DNA from: Lysinibacillus macroides
GTDB lineage: Bacteria > Bacillota > Bacilli > Bacillales_A > Planococcaceae
DNA: 64,000 bases
Reading direction: 5' to 3'
NCBI RefSeq assembly: GCF_001281525.1
Contig: NZ_LGCI01000005.1
Location: forward strand, 62,001 to 126,000
Shown: piece by piece, positions 1 to 7,354 of the stretch
Numbering within the stretch: the first letter of the stretch is position 1
How the letters are laid out: each line of letters opens with the position of its first letter
Made by a program: the position numbers and the translations under genes
The notes under the pieces: generated by a model
The model's database searches: none
Told to the model about the DNA's origin: nothing
Seen by the model: only the letters and a program-made list of their open reading frames with translations

Positions 1-494
1 GTGAAAATGAACATGGTGAAATATATATTAGAGGATCATTCTTAGCGAAGGGTTATTATAATGATTTTGAAAAAACGATTGAAAATTTCGTTCAAAATCC
101 ATTGCATAATAATTACCCCGACATAGTCTATAAAACAGGTGATATAGCAACTGCTTTAAATGGTGAATATTACTATGTAGGTCGTGCAGATAATCAAATA
201 AAACATATGGGCTATCGAATTGAATTGGAAGAAATTGAACAAATGGTTTACACTGGATTTGATAAAATTCAAAGATGTTGTGCCCTATACGATAAAGATA
301 AAAATATAATTGTATTAGTGATTCAAAAGTTTAGTGAAGAAGAAATAAATGTAAGAGATATTCTTTCAACAACTTTACCGAAGTATATGCTGCCTTCAAA
401 ATATTTATGGATTGAAAAAATTCCTGAAAATTCTAGAGGGAAATTAGATAGAATAGCTACTTTAAATTATTATAAAGGTTATGGAGAAATATGA
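1..494 (+). CDS. Adenylating (AMP-binding) enzyme, C-terminal part, truncated by window edge
   Basis: The window begins inside this gene; 163 codons are readable in the frame starting at base 3. Visible are the C-terminal hallmarks of an ANL-superfamily/NRPS-type adenylation domain: GEIYIRG and KGYYND (about 5-21), YKTGD (43-47, A7-like ATP-contacting Asp), GRADNQIKHMGYRIE (A8-like hinge) and NSRGKLDR near the end (A10-like catalytic Lys). Family members activate a carboxylic or amino acid as acyl-AMP and load it onto a carrier-protein thiol. The substrate cannot be told because the selectivity pocket lies outside the window. Its stop overlaps the next start (ATGA), so the adjacent carrier protein is probably its partner. 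The DNA is noticeably AT-rich compared with the flagellar and sec genes, suggesting an accessory origin. Confidence 0.85.
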   Translation, partial: ENEHGEIYIRGSFLAKGYYNDFEKTIENFVQNPLHNNYPDIVYKTGDIATALNGEYYYVGRADNQIKHMGYRIELEEIEQMVYTGFDKIQRCCALYDKDKNIIVLVIQKFSEEEINVRDILSTTLPKYMLPSKYLWIEKIPENSRGKLDRIATLNYYKGYGEI

Positions 495-739
495 TGGATA
501 ATAATATATATGAAAAAATTTTAAATATTTTACAGGAAATAAGACCTGATATAAATTTCACTTCATCTGAAGGGTTAATATCTAATGAGATTTTAGATTC
601 TTTTGATGTAATTACAATAATTTCATTAATAATGGAAGAGTTCTTAATTAAAATAGATGTTGATGACATTACACCGGAATATTTTGATTCTGTAACCAAT
701 ATTGTTACATTAGTACAAAAAAACATAAATCATGGTTAA
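491..739 (+). CDS. Acyl/peptidyl carrier protein
   Basis: An 82-residue acidic, helical protein with the carrier-protein signature LISNEILDSFDVI; Ser37 in DSF is the expected 4'-phosphopantetheine attachment site. The length is normal for a free-standing carrier protein. The start (ATG ATG at 491/494) overlaps the stop of the adenylation gene by four bases, which implies translational coupling and a two-part loading system in which the upstream enzyme charges this protein. The product of the pathway is unknown. The gene ends only 7 bases before the proposed left end of an insertion sequence, so any downstream genes of the original operon may have been cut off or displaced. Confidence 0.8.
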   Translation: MMDNNIYEKILNILQEIRPDINFTSSEGLISNEILDSFDVITIISLIMEEFLIKIDVDDITPEYFDSVTNIVTLVQKNINHG

Positions 740-811
740 ATGAGTTAATTTCATAATTCTAACCCCTTGTCTCCCAAGGGTTTCAAGACAATAAAAAACG
801 GGCACCTCCCC

Positions 812-844
812 ATTTTGGTATAATTTAAGTGACCAAACCAAAAT
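812..844 (+). promoter_or_regulatory. Transposase promoter region with inverted repeat
   Basis: ATTTTGGT (812-819) and ACCAAAAT (837-844) form a perfect 8-bp inverted repeat around a TATAAT-like -10 (TATAAT at 819-824), just upstream of the transposase start. A hairpin or operator here could limit transposase expression. That role is inferred. Confidence 0.4.
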
Positions 845-865
845 CAACCAAGAGGTGAATGCCCT

Positions 866-2194
866 ATGACGATTGTAAAACAAATGAGCCTTTTTGACAT
901 CCATGAATTATTGAAAATGGAAAGTTCTCGTCGTTTTGATGCGATTTTAGCCACTTTCGATGTGCAGCCGATCTTTCAGCTATTTCGAAAGAAGACGATG
1001 CGTGGTGCTCCACGTGAATGTAATTACGGGGCGATGATTCAATCATTGATTATTCGCATTGTCGAGCGTATCCCAACCGTTAAAGATTTGGTCAATCGTT
1101 TAACGGTTGATTTTGTCTTTCGTTTAGATTGTGGCTTTTTAGTTTCGGACACCGTGCCATCTGAAGCCTCGTATTCACGTATGGTCGACGCGATTAGTCA
1201 ATCAGATGTGTTAGATCGCATGCACGATGAACTGATTCAGACTGCTTTTACAGAAGGTTTTCTTGAAGAAGAACATCTTGGTTTTGACGCGACACATTTT
1301 GAAGCGAGAGATGCCGCAAAACCTTCTGAGAAAAAAGAAATCGCTCCGAAAAAACGGGGGCGTAAATCAAAGGAAGAACGTGCTGCCTGGCTCGCTGAAC
1401 AAGCCGAAATCGAAGCGAATCAAACGACTTATGAAAAGAAGTTGGAAGTACAAATAACCATTCCATTGATGACTCTTTGGCAAGAAATTCCCATTGAACC
1501 AAAGTGGGGCATTAAGAAAAATAGCGATGGTAAAAACACATTCTGGTACGGCTTTAAAGGGCATTTAGCTGTTTCGACAAAAAGCCAGTATATCGTGGCG
1601 CGTCTGATGTCTTCCGGAAATCTGAGTGATAGTAAAGCGGCGATTCCGTTACTAAAAAAGGTGAATCACATCATGCCTAACCATTTCACAACGGCCATTT
1701 TCGATGCGGGCTATGATTATGAAGCGATTTATCGCCAAATATGGATACATGAGATGAAACCTGTGATTCCTTATGTGAAAAGACGCGAAGGCGAAATGGT
1801 TGGTTTTGATGAGCATTTCCGTCCAACCTGTGTGCGTGAACATAGCTACTGTTACGACAGCTTTGATGAAAAATATCAGACGCTTAAGTTCACGCGTCCA
1901 AAAGAATGCGCAACCTGTCCATTACGTGAGGATTCGCTCTGTCAAAAGGTATTTAAAATTAAATGTGAAACAGATCTCCGCAAATACACGTATCCAGCAC
2001 GTGGCTCCGTAGTATGGAAAGCAATTTATAAGGAACGCACAGCTGTCGAACGAGTAAATGCCTATTTAAAGCAATTCTTTCAGTTAAACAACGTCCGCCA
2101 CAGAACCGGTAGAAAAGCCAAACTGCACTTCAATCTCGTGACGTTTATTTATAATGCCTGCAAATTAGCAGTCGATCGTATGAATGTATTTTGA
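866..2194 (+). CDS. DDE transposase, IS1182/IS4-like family
   Basis: A 442-residue intact transposase. An N-terminal DUF772-like region (about 45-120, containing PSEASYSRMVD) is followed by the acidic catalytic positions: Asp in FDATHFEARD (about 141), Asp in IFDAGYD (about 277) and Glu in ERTAVERVNAYLK (about 395). Between them lies a four-cysteine patch (CATCPLREDSLC), common in this family. It cuts and joins IS ends. The ATG at 866 is preceded by AGAGGTGA with a 7-base gap. The frame is uninterrupted and catalytic residues are present, so the element may be active. Confidence 0.9.
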   Translation: MTIVKQMSLFDIHELLKMESSRRFDAILATFDVQPIFQLFRKKTMRGAPRECNYGAMIQSLIIRIVERIPTVKDLVNRLTVDFVFRLDCGFLVSDTVPSEASYSRMVDAISQSDVLDRMHDELIQTAFTEGFLEEEHLGFDATHFEARDAAKPSEKKEIAPKKRGRKSKEERAAWLAEQAEIEANQTTYEKKLEVQITIPLMTLWQEIPIEPKWGIKKNSDGKNTFWYGFKGHLAVSTKSQYIVARLMSSGNLSDSKAAIPLLKKVNHIMPNHFTTAIFDAGYDYEAIYRQIWIHEMKPVIPYVKRREGEMVGFDEHFRPTCVREHSYCYDSFDEKYQTLKFTRPKECATCPLREDSLCQKVFKIKCETDLRKYTYPARGSVVWKAIYKERTAVERVNAYLKQFFQLNNVRHRTGRKAKLHFNLVTFIYNACKLAVDRMNVF

Positions 2195-2282
2195 CAGCTT
2201 CAAAACAACGCAACGTAATTTTAAAAAATTAAAAATCAGGCACAGGAGCAGTCTAAGCTCTTAAAAAAATCGAATTATGAAA

Positions 2283-2307
2283 TTGATTCAAATAGAATTT
2301 GAATCAA
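2283..2307. repeat. Perfect 11-bp inverted repeat with 3-base loop
   Basis: TTGATTCAAAT and ATTTGAATCAA flank AGA. The palindrome abuts the proposed right end of the IS. It has no T-tract, so it is not an obvious terminator; it could be an insertion target or a regulator site. Confidence 0.5.
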
Positions 2308-2328
2308 GTTTATTGATGAAAATTATTT

Positions 2329-2363
2329 TAGGGTATCGCTAAGTTTAATTACGATACCCTTTT
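2329..2363 (+). terminator. Rho-independent terminator
   Basis: Perfect 8-bp stem GGGTATCG (2331-2338) / CGATACCC (2352-2359) followed by TTTT. It is probably the original terminator of the adenylation-ACP operon, now separated from it by the IS. Confidence 0.6.
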
Positions 2364-2451
2364 ATCGTACCGCCTTTTAAACGATAAGTATGTATAGAAC
2401 AATTTTAAAGCTCTAAAACATTTTGGATATATATCAGAATCGTTGCTTAGG

Positions 2452-2553
2452 CACATTCCACTACAGGCGGACACGTTGCTGGGGGCTTCCTCGTTGCTAG
2501 CACTCTTGTGGGATCTCAAGCTGTTCGTTAATCCCTAAGGAGGCTGTATACTT
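2452..2553. repeat. Degenerate Bacillaceae-type interspersed repeat element
   Basis: The stretch containing CATTCCACTACAGGCGGACA, TTCCTCGTTGCTAG and GTGGGATCTCAAGCTGTTCG resembles from memory the non-coding GC-richer repeat scattered through many Bacillaceae genomes. It is more GC-rich than its surroundings and has no coding potential. The copy appears diverged and shortened. Confidence 0.4.
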
Positions 2554-2584
2554 AATTTTGTAAGTTTATTACCAGATTGAAAAA

Positions 2585-2688
2585 ACCTCTAAGTTGGTGA
2601 AGAAAGATAAAACAACTTTAGATGAGGTTTATCATGACAAATTATGATTTACTTCATTTAAAAAAGTATTACAGGCGTGTTGATTAGG
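2585..2688 (+). pseudogene. Possible decayed IS 5' end (inverted repeat plus 17-codon start)
   Basis: An imperfect inverted repeat (AACCTCTAAGTTG at 2585-2597, CAACTTTAGATGAGGTT at 2614-2630) sits just before an ATG at 2635 that opens only 17 codons before TAG at 2686. The layout of a hairpin in front of a short interrupted frame resembles the promoter end of a transposase gene. I do not recognise the peptide. Confidence 0.25.
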
Positions 2689-2764
2689 GAAAAATTGTAT
2701 GAGTTTTTAGCAATGTTTGTTGATTTTCTATATTATTTTCCTGTATAAGTAAGCCCGATTATCT

Positions 2765-2972
2765 AGATTGTAGCGAAGGACTACTCGACTCCCGCGGGAT
2801 AGCGAGACAGACGAGACCCTGAGGCCAATATGATGTTGGTCACAAAGGCGTTGCTGCTGTCGCGCAGATAAATTGTCACAGGACGTGACGCTTTTAGCCT
2901 TTGTTCCTTTTGCAGAGGAAGCAGCTCGGCGCTCGCCCGCAGAAAAGCGAGTAGTCCGTAGCGGAAATCACC
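2765..2972. repeat. Interspersed repeat element with long-range hairpin potential
   Basis: The outer arms GGACTACTCG (2778-2787) and CGAGTAGTCC (2948-2957) are exact complements. Inside are GC-rich blocks (CTCCCGCGGGATAGCGAGAC, CAGCTCGGCGCTCGCCCGC) typical of a repeat family seen in Bacillaceae. A nested inverted repeat CAAAGGC/GCCTTTG occupies the middle. There is no coding potential. Confidence 0.5.
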
Positions 2973-3019
2973 TTTTCTAGTATTGGGGCAGGATAAAATT
3001 GGTTAATCAACACACATGA

Positions 3020-3160
3020 AAGTATTATGAACTATTATATGCATCAAAAAAAGAGGAGGTCGCTCGAGAAACAGGTTTCATTCAATGTGAGTGTCAGTTA
3101 ACAATCAAAAATTTTCTATCTTTTCTTTTTCAAAATTACAAAAATATAGGAAGTTATTGA
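3020..3160 (+). pseudogene. Remnant of an IS4-type transposase N-terminus
   Basis: A 46-codon frame without a start codon, bounded by stops at 3017 and 3158, reads ...KKEEVARETGFIQCECQLTIKNFLSFLF. This resembles the N-terminal segment of IS4/IS231-type transposases (ETGFxxRxxxLTxxxFL). No catalytic region follows in any frame. With the surrounding repeats it marks the region as decayed mobile DNA. Confidence 0.4.
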
Positions 3161-3575
3161 AGGTTTTACATACCTTGTGTAAAAGGAAAACGATGTTTAA
3201 CGAACATCAAATGATGAAGGATTTCGTTGGTCTTCAAACGGCTGCTTAAGCGTCACCATCAGCAGTCAAAATCAAGAGGGTGACACAGAGAAGCTGGCAT
3301 TATTTTTACCATTCAACTGTGTCAAAAGCATAGGGTCCCTAAAGGAGCAGCGCTAGTCTCTACCTTATAGAAGAGACAGAACGAAGGAACGTACGCGCAA
3401 CGAGACGCTTAGAGACATAGGAGGGTACGTCATCATAAGCAACGCAGAGATCCACAAGTGCATCGATATATCGCGCTGGATTAAGACAGAAATCACCATT
3501 TAATGGATTGTCCTTTCGCGAAGCGTACGGATATTTGGTAAAAAATCAAGAATTACAAAATAACGATAGATGAAT
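3161..3575. other. Non-coding, decayed intergenic DNA
   Basis: I find no frame of convincing coding character here. A short inverted repeat GTCTCT/AGAGAC lies near 3354-3376, and the base composition shifts abruptly. It most likely continues the mobile-element debris to its left. Confidence 0.4.
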
Positions 3576-3600
3576 GTATCAAAAAATATTTTTTTGATAC
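3576..3600. repeat. A/T-rich perfect hairpin upstream of the sugar operon
   Basis: GTATCAAAAAA and TTTTTTGATAC form an 11-bp stem around a very short loop, 52 bases before the first gene of the sugar operon. It could work as a bidirectional terminator insulating the operon from the IS debris, or as an operator. Confidence 0.45.
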
Positions 3601-3652
3601 TCCAGAATGGTGTAAACTATCGATATATCAACATTTATAGAAGGAGTTTGAG

Positions 3653-4543
3653 ATGAAAGACTTAATTATTATGTATCATTATGTCATGGAGCCTGAACAG
3701 TGGAAGGGGAGTGTACCTATTTCACCAAGCGAGTTTAGAAAGCAAGTAGAGTGGGCTAAAGAACATTATGAAATTATTAAGCCTGAGGATTTGCATAAAC
3801 ATACTACTAAACCAAAATGTATCATTTCATTTGACGATGCAACGAAAGATCAGTATGCAAATGCATTTCAAATTTTGAATGAATTGGAAGTTCCTGGTTA
3901 TTTCGCTGTTATGTCAGGACCTCTTCTGGAAAGAAAAGTACCAATATTTCATTTAGTGCATACGGTACTTTCACATTTTAGTGATGAAGAAATTTGGGAA
4001 GAAGTTTCTAATCTCGTAAATAGGGATGAAATCAAAAATAAAAGTGATATTTATTCTTATGAAACGAATGAACATAGACGTTTTGTAAAATATTTATTTA
4101 ATTTTTATTGGTCAGAAGAGCAAAGCAGGACCTTTTTAGAAAAAAAGGTCATTTCAATTTATACTTCACTAGATATGTTTATAGATAAATTTTATTTATC
4201 TGAGCAGGAAATTTTAGAAATGGACGCATGTGGCATGTCTATAGGAGTTCATTGTGTAAATCATCTCCCATATGGAGGAAGTGCACAAGATTTTTATGAT
4301 AAAGAAATTAAATCTTGCAAAAGTTATTTAGAAAAACTTTTAAACAAAGATATCAAATTATATACACCTTCTTTTGGTGGAGGTGAGCAATCAACTCAAA
4401 TGCAAATAGAATTATTGCCTATATTAAAAGAGCATGGATTTATTTTAGGTTTTACTACGGAAAAAGGCTTTACAGAGTTAAGAGAAGGTTTTTGGCATAA
4501 ACGAATTGATTGTAACCATTTGACTATAAATGAGGTTGTTTAA
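3653..4543 (+). CDS. Polysaccharide deacetylase family (NodB-like) protein
   Basis: A 296-residue cytoplasmic protein with no signal peptide. NodB-homology motifs are visible: IISFDDATKDQY (about 58-68; the catalytic-base and metal-binding Asp pair) and GVHCVNHLPYG (about 200-210; metal-binding His-x3-His). Family members remove N- or O-acetyl groups from sugars. First gene of the operon; AAGGAG lies just upstream of the ATG. Its position before nonulosonic-acid genes suggests it tailors a sugar nucleotide or glycan precursor, but the substrate is not known. There is a long insert between the first and second motifs (residues 90-185) that differs from classical peptidoglycan deacetylases. Confidence 0.8.
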   Translation: MKDLIIMYHYVMEPEQWKGSVPISPSEFRKQVEWAKEHYEIIKPEDLHKHTTKPKCIISFDDATKDQYANAFQILNELEVPGYFAVMSGPLLERKVPIFHLVHTVLSHFSDEEIWEEVSNLVNRDEIKNKSDIYSYETNEHRRFVKYLFNFYWSEEQSRTFLEKKVISIYTSLDMFIDKFYLSEQEILEMDACGMSIGVHCVNHLPYGGSAQDFYDKEIKSCKSYLEKLLNKDIKLYTPSFGGGEQSTQMQIELLPILKEHGFILGFTTEKGFTELREGFWHKRIDCNHLTINEVV

Positions 4544-4544
4544 G

Positions 4545-5663
4545 GTGAAAATTTGTTTTATCACAGCAACAAGAGCAGAATATGGTTTATTGTATCCATT
4601 AATGAAGAAAGTTCAGAAGGATAGTGAATTTCAATTAATTTGTACAGGCATGCATTTATCTCCAGAGTTTGGTACTACATATCAACAAATTGAACAAGAT
4701 GGTTTTGTTATTGATGAAAAAGTGGAAATGTTATTATCAACTGATACAGCTACAGGTGTTGTAAAATCAATAGGACTGGCAACAATTAGTTTTGCAGACG
4801 TTTTTGCTCGTTTACAGCCTGATTTACTTATTATTTTAGGTGACAGGTTTGAAATGCTTGCTGCTGCTCAGTCTGCTTTAATTATGCAAATACCTATTGC
4901 ACACATACATGGAGGGGAATGTACTTTTGGTGCATATGATGATGCAATTCGTCATTCCATTACAAAGATGGCTTCATGGCATTTTACGAGTACTGAAACA
5001 CATCGTAAGCGTGTGATTCAACTTGGAGAGTCACCTGAGCGTGTATTTAATGTTGGCGCAATCGGTATAGAAAATATTATGAATTTGAAACTGTTGACAA
5101 AAAATGAGTTATTTGAGCAATTGAATTTAGATAAGAAGTTACCACTGTTTCTAATTACCTACCATCCTGAGACAAATGGTGAAGCAGGCGGTATCTTCTC
5201 AGTATTAAAATCCTTAAAAAAATATCAAAAAATGAACTTACTTTTCACAAAATCAAATGCAGATAATGGTGGAAGAATGATTAATGAAGCTATTTATGAA
5301 TTTACATTAACTCATCCACATGCAAAATTATACGATTCATTAGGACAATTAAGATATTTGAGTGCAGTAAAACATGCTGAAGTGGTAATAGGCAATTCAT
5401 CAAGTGGCTTAATTGAAGTACCTTACTTAGAAACACCAACAGTGAATTGTGGTACGAGACAAGGAGGGCGTGAGCAACCAACTTCTGTGTTTAATACATC
5501 TCTTGATACAGAGGAAATATCCACCGCTATAGAGCAGGCTAGAGCTTTTAAAGGACCATATAATCACATCTTTGGTGAGGGAGAGGTGTCAGAAAAAATT
5601 ATCTCTATTTTAAAAGAAATACCGTCAATTTCAATTAAAAAGGAGTTTTACGATTTAGAATGA
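4545..5663 (+). CDS. UDP/GDP-sugar 2-epimerase, hydrolysing (NeuC/LegG family)
   Basis: A 372-residue GT-B-fold enzyme of the NeuC family, which hydrolyses an NDP-HexNAc (or NDP-diacetamido sugar) while inverting C2, releasing the hexose used by the next enzyme. Motifs: ICFITATRAEYGLLYPL at the N-terminus, ILGDRFEMLAAA, HIHGGE, and IGNSSSGLIEVP near the C-terminus. I chose the GTG at 4545, giving MKICFITATRAEYG, because TGAGG (4531-4535) sits 9 bases upstream; an in-frame ATG at 4530 lacks a ribosome site. Neighbouring PtmE-like and acetyltransferase genes favour the LegG (legionaminic) role over sialic acid NeuC, but the sequence alone does not settle this. Confidence 0.88.
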   Translation: MKICFITATRAEYGLLYPLMKKVQKDSEFQLICTGMHLSPEFGTTYQQIEQDGFVIDEKVEMLLSTDTATGVVKSIGLATISFADVFARLQPDLLIILGDRFEMLAAAQSALIMQIPIAHIHGGECTFGAYDDAIRHSITKMASWHFTSTETHRKRVIQLGESPERVFNVGAIGIENIMNLKLLTKNELFEQLNLDKKLPLFLITYHPETNGEAGGIFSVLKSLKKYQKMNLLFTKSNADNGGRMINEAIYEFTLTHPHAKLYDSLGQLRYLSAVKHAEVVIGNSSSGLIEVPYLETPTVNCGTRQGGREQPTSVFNTSLDTEEISTAIEQARAFKGPYNHIFGEGEVSEKIISILKEIPSISIKKEFYDLE

Positions 5664-6733
5664 AAACATACATTATTGCAGAAGCAGGAGTAAATCATAA
5701 TGGTTCACTGGAAATGGCAAAGGAACTTATTAAAGTAGCAAAAGAAGCTGGAGCAGATGCGGTTAAATTCCAAACTTTTAAGGCTGCAAATTTGGTGACA
5801 AAACAAGCAGAGCAGGCGGATTATCAAGTAGATAATTTAGGTGGGGCGACATCCCAATTTGAGATGTTAAAAAAACTAGAACTTTCATATGATGAATTTA
5901 AGGAATTACAGGCTTTTTGCCAAATAGAGAACATTACATTTTTATCGACACCTTTTGACTTTGATAGTGTCGATTTTTTGCTAAATGAATTACATATGGA
6001 TACAATTAAAATTCCTTCTGGTGAATTAACCAATGCACCGTTTATTCACTATATTGCAACTAAACAAAAACCTATTATTTTATCAACGGGCATGGCAACG
6101 ATTGATGAAATTCATGAGGCATTAACCTTTCTTGCCTATGGTTTAGCTAGACCTCAAGAACCTGTTGAGATAGAACAAGTTCAAGCTTTTTATCAAACAG
6201 TAGAAGCACAAAAAGTCCTGAAAAAATATATAACACTATTGCATTGCACAACACAATACCCTACTCCAGTAGCATTCATTAATTTGAATGCTATGCAGGA
6301 GATGAGAAAAACGTTCCAATTACCGATTGGCTTTTCAGATCACTCAGAAGGAATTCATATCCCTATTGGGGCTGTTAGTATGGGAGCTATAGTCATCGAA
6401 AAGCACTTCACATTAGATAAAGCGTTAGAAGGGCCTGACCATGTTGCTTCTTTAAATCCAGCAGAGTTAAAGACTATGATTCAAGGAATAAGGGATATAG
6501 AGGTTGCTTTAGGAGATGGGATAAAAAGGCCGACGCCAATCGAACTTCAAAATCGTCTACCAGCAAGAAAAAGTTTAGTCGCTAAAGCTTCCATTAAAGC
6601 AGGTGAGATTTTTACGTTAGATAATTTAACTATTAAAAGACCAGGTAGCGGTATTGCTCCTTCAAATTATTGGTCATATATTGGGAAGTTAGCTATAAAG
6701 TCGTATCATGAGGATGAATTGATAGATGAATAA
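5660..6733 (+). CDS. Nonulosonic acid synthase (NeuB/LegI family)
   Basis: A 357-residue TIM-barrel synthase with a C-terminal SAF (antifreeze-like) domain (about 290-350). It condenses phosphoenolpyruvate with the C6 sugar released by the preceding epimerase to make a nine-carbon acid. Motifs: IIAEAGVNHNGS (6-17), DAVKFQTF (33-40), IPSGELTN, LSTGMAT, LLHCTTQYPTP and GFSDHSEG, all canonical for the family. The start overlaps the epimerase stop by 4 bases (ATGA), implying coupled translation. Context favours N,N'-diacetyllegionaminate as product, with sialic acid as the alternative. Confidence 0.9.
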   Translation: MKTYIIAEAGVNHNGSLEMAKELIKVAKEAGADAVKFQTFKAANLVTKQAEQADYQVDNLGGATSQFEMLKKLELSYDEFKELQAFCQIENITFLSTPFDFDSVDFLLNELHMDTIKIPSGELTNAPFIHYIATKQKPIILSTGMATIDEIHEALTFLAYGLARPQEPVEIEQVQAFYQTVEAQKVLKKYITLLHCTTQYPTPVAFINLNAMQEMRKTFQLPIGFSDHSEGIHIPIGAVSMGAIVIEKHFTLDKALEGPDHVASLNPAELKTMIQGIRDIEVALGDGIKRPTPIELQNRLPARKSLVAKASIKAGEIFTLDNLTIKRPGSGIAPSNYWSYIGKLAIKSYHEDELIDE

Positions 6734-7349
6734 ACAGACTATTATCATAGGAAATGGAGGACATGCCTCTGTTTTAACAGAAATTTTGCTAGCTCAATCT
6801 ATTAATATTATTGGCTTTACTGCCCCTCAGAGGGAGCAAAACAACTTTAATTTACCTTATTTAGGTACAGATGATGTTGTCCAAAATTATCAGCCAGCAG
6901 AGATTGAACTAGTATTAGGGGTTGGCATGATTCGCCCCTCCCCATTACGAAAAAAAATCTTTCATCACTTTCAAAAAATAGGCTTTCAATTTACAACCCT
7001 TATTCACCCATCAGCTATTATAGCGCCCTCTGTTCAATTAGGGCAGGGGGTTCAAATTATGGCAGGAGTGATTATTCAAACAAATACGATAATTGCCGAT
7101 AATAGTATTATAAATACAGGTGCATTAATTGACCATGATTGTCAGATTGGGGCACATGTACATATTGCTCCTGGTGTCAATTTATCAGGTCAGGTACATA
7201 TACAAAACGGCACACATATTGGAACAGGGGCAACGATTATACAAGGAATGAATATTGGAATGAATTGTTTAATAGGTGCGGGTGCTGTTGTTGTGAAACA
7301 TATAGCGGATAATAAAAAGGCGGTAGGTATACCTGCAAAGGAAGTGTGA
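6726..7349 (+). CDS. Sugar O/N-acetyltransferase (NeuD/LegH/PglD family)
   Basis: A 207-residue two-domain protein. The N-terminus has a Rossmann-like sugar-nucleotide site (IIIGNGGHASVLTEIL, 5-20), and residues about 95-205 form a left-handed beta-helix of hexapeptide repeats (IMAGVIIQ, INTGALIDHDCQIG, IGTGATIIQG). The His in LIDHDC is the likely catalytic base. PglD/LegH enzymes use acetyl-CoA to N-acetylate the C4 amine of a UDP/GDP-4-amino sugar, whereas NeuD O-acetylates. It overlaps the synthase gene by 8 bases. In a legionaminic pathway it would act before the epimerase. Confidence 0.82.
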   Translation: MNKQTIIIGNGGHASVLTEILLAQSINIIGFTAPQREQNNFNLPYLGTDDVVQNYQPAEIELVLGVGMIRPSPLRKKIFHHFQKIGFQFTTLIHPSAIIAPSVQLGQGVQIMAGVIIQTNTIIADNSIINTGALIDHDCQIGAHVHIAPGVNLSGQVHIQNGTHIGTGATIIQGMNIGMNCLIGAGAVVVKHIADNKKAVGIPAKEV

Positions 7350-7354
7350 TTGAG

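Larger units (their letters stand above)
747..2284 (+). mobile_element. Insertion sequence with DDE transposase (IS1182/IS4-like), candidate boundaries
   Basis: A single transposase gene is flanked by a perfect 13-bp inverted repeat, AATTTCATAATTC at 747-759 and its complement at 2272-2284. The outermost AATT on each side could be a 4-bp target duplication, which would leave a 9-bp terminal repeat TCATAATTC. The total of about 1.5 kb is normal for a one-gene IS. The boundaries are my inference from the repeat; the transposase itself is clear. Confidence 0.55.

Noticed and set aside
789..2246. Similar direct blocks AATAAAAAACGGGCAC (789-804 region) and ATTAAAAATCAGGCAC (2227-2242 region) as IS ends
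   Set aside because: They are in direct, not inverted, orientation and imperfect; the 13-bp perfect inverted repeat at 747/2272 is a better boundary.
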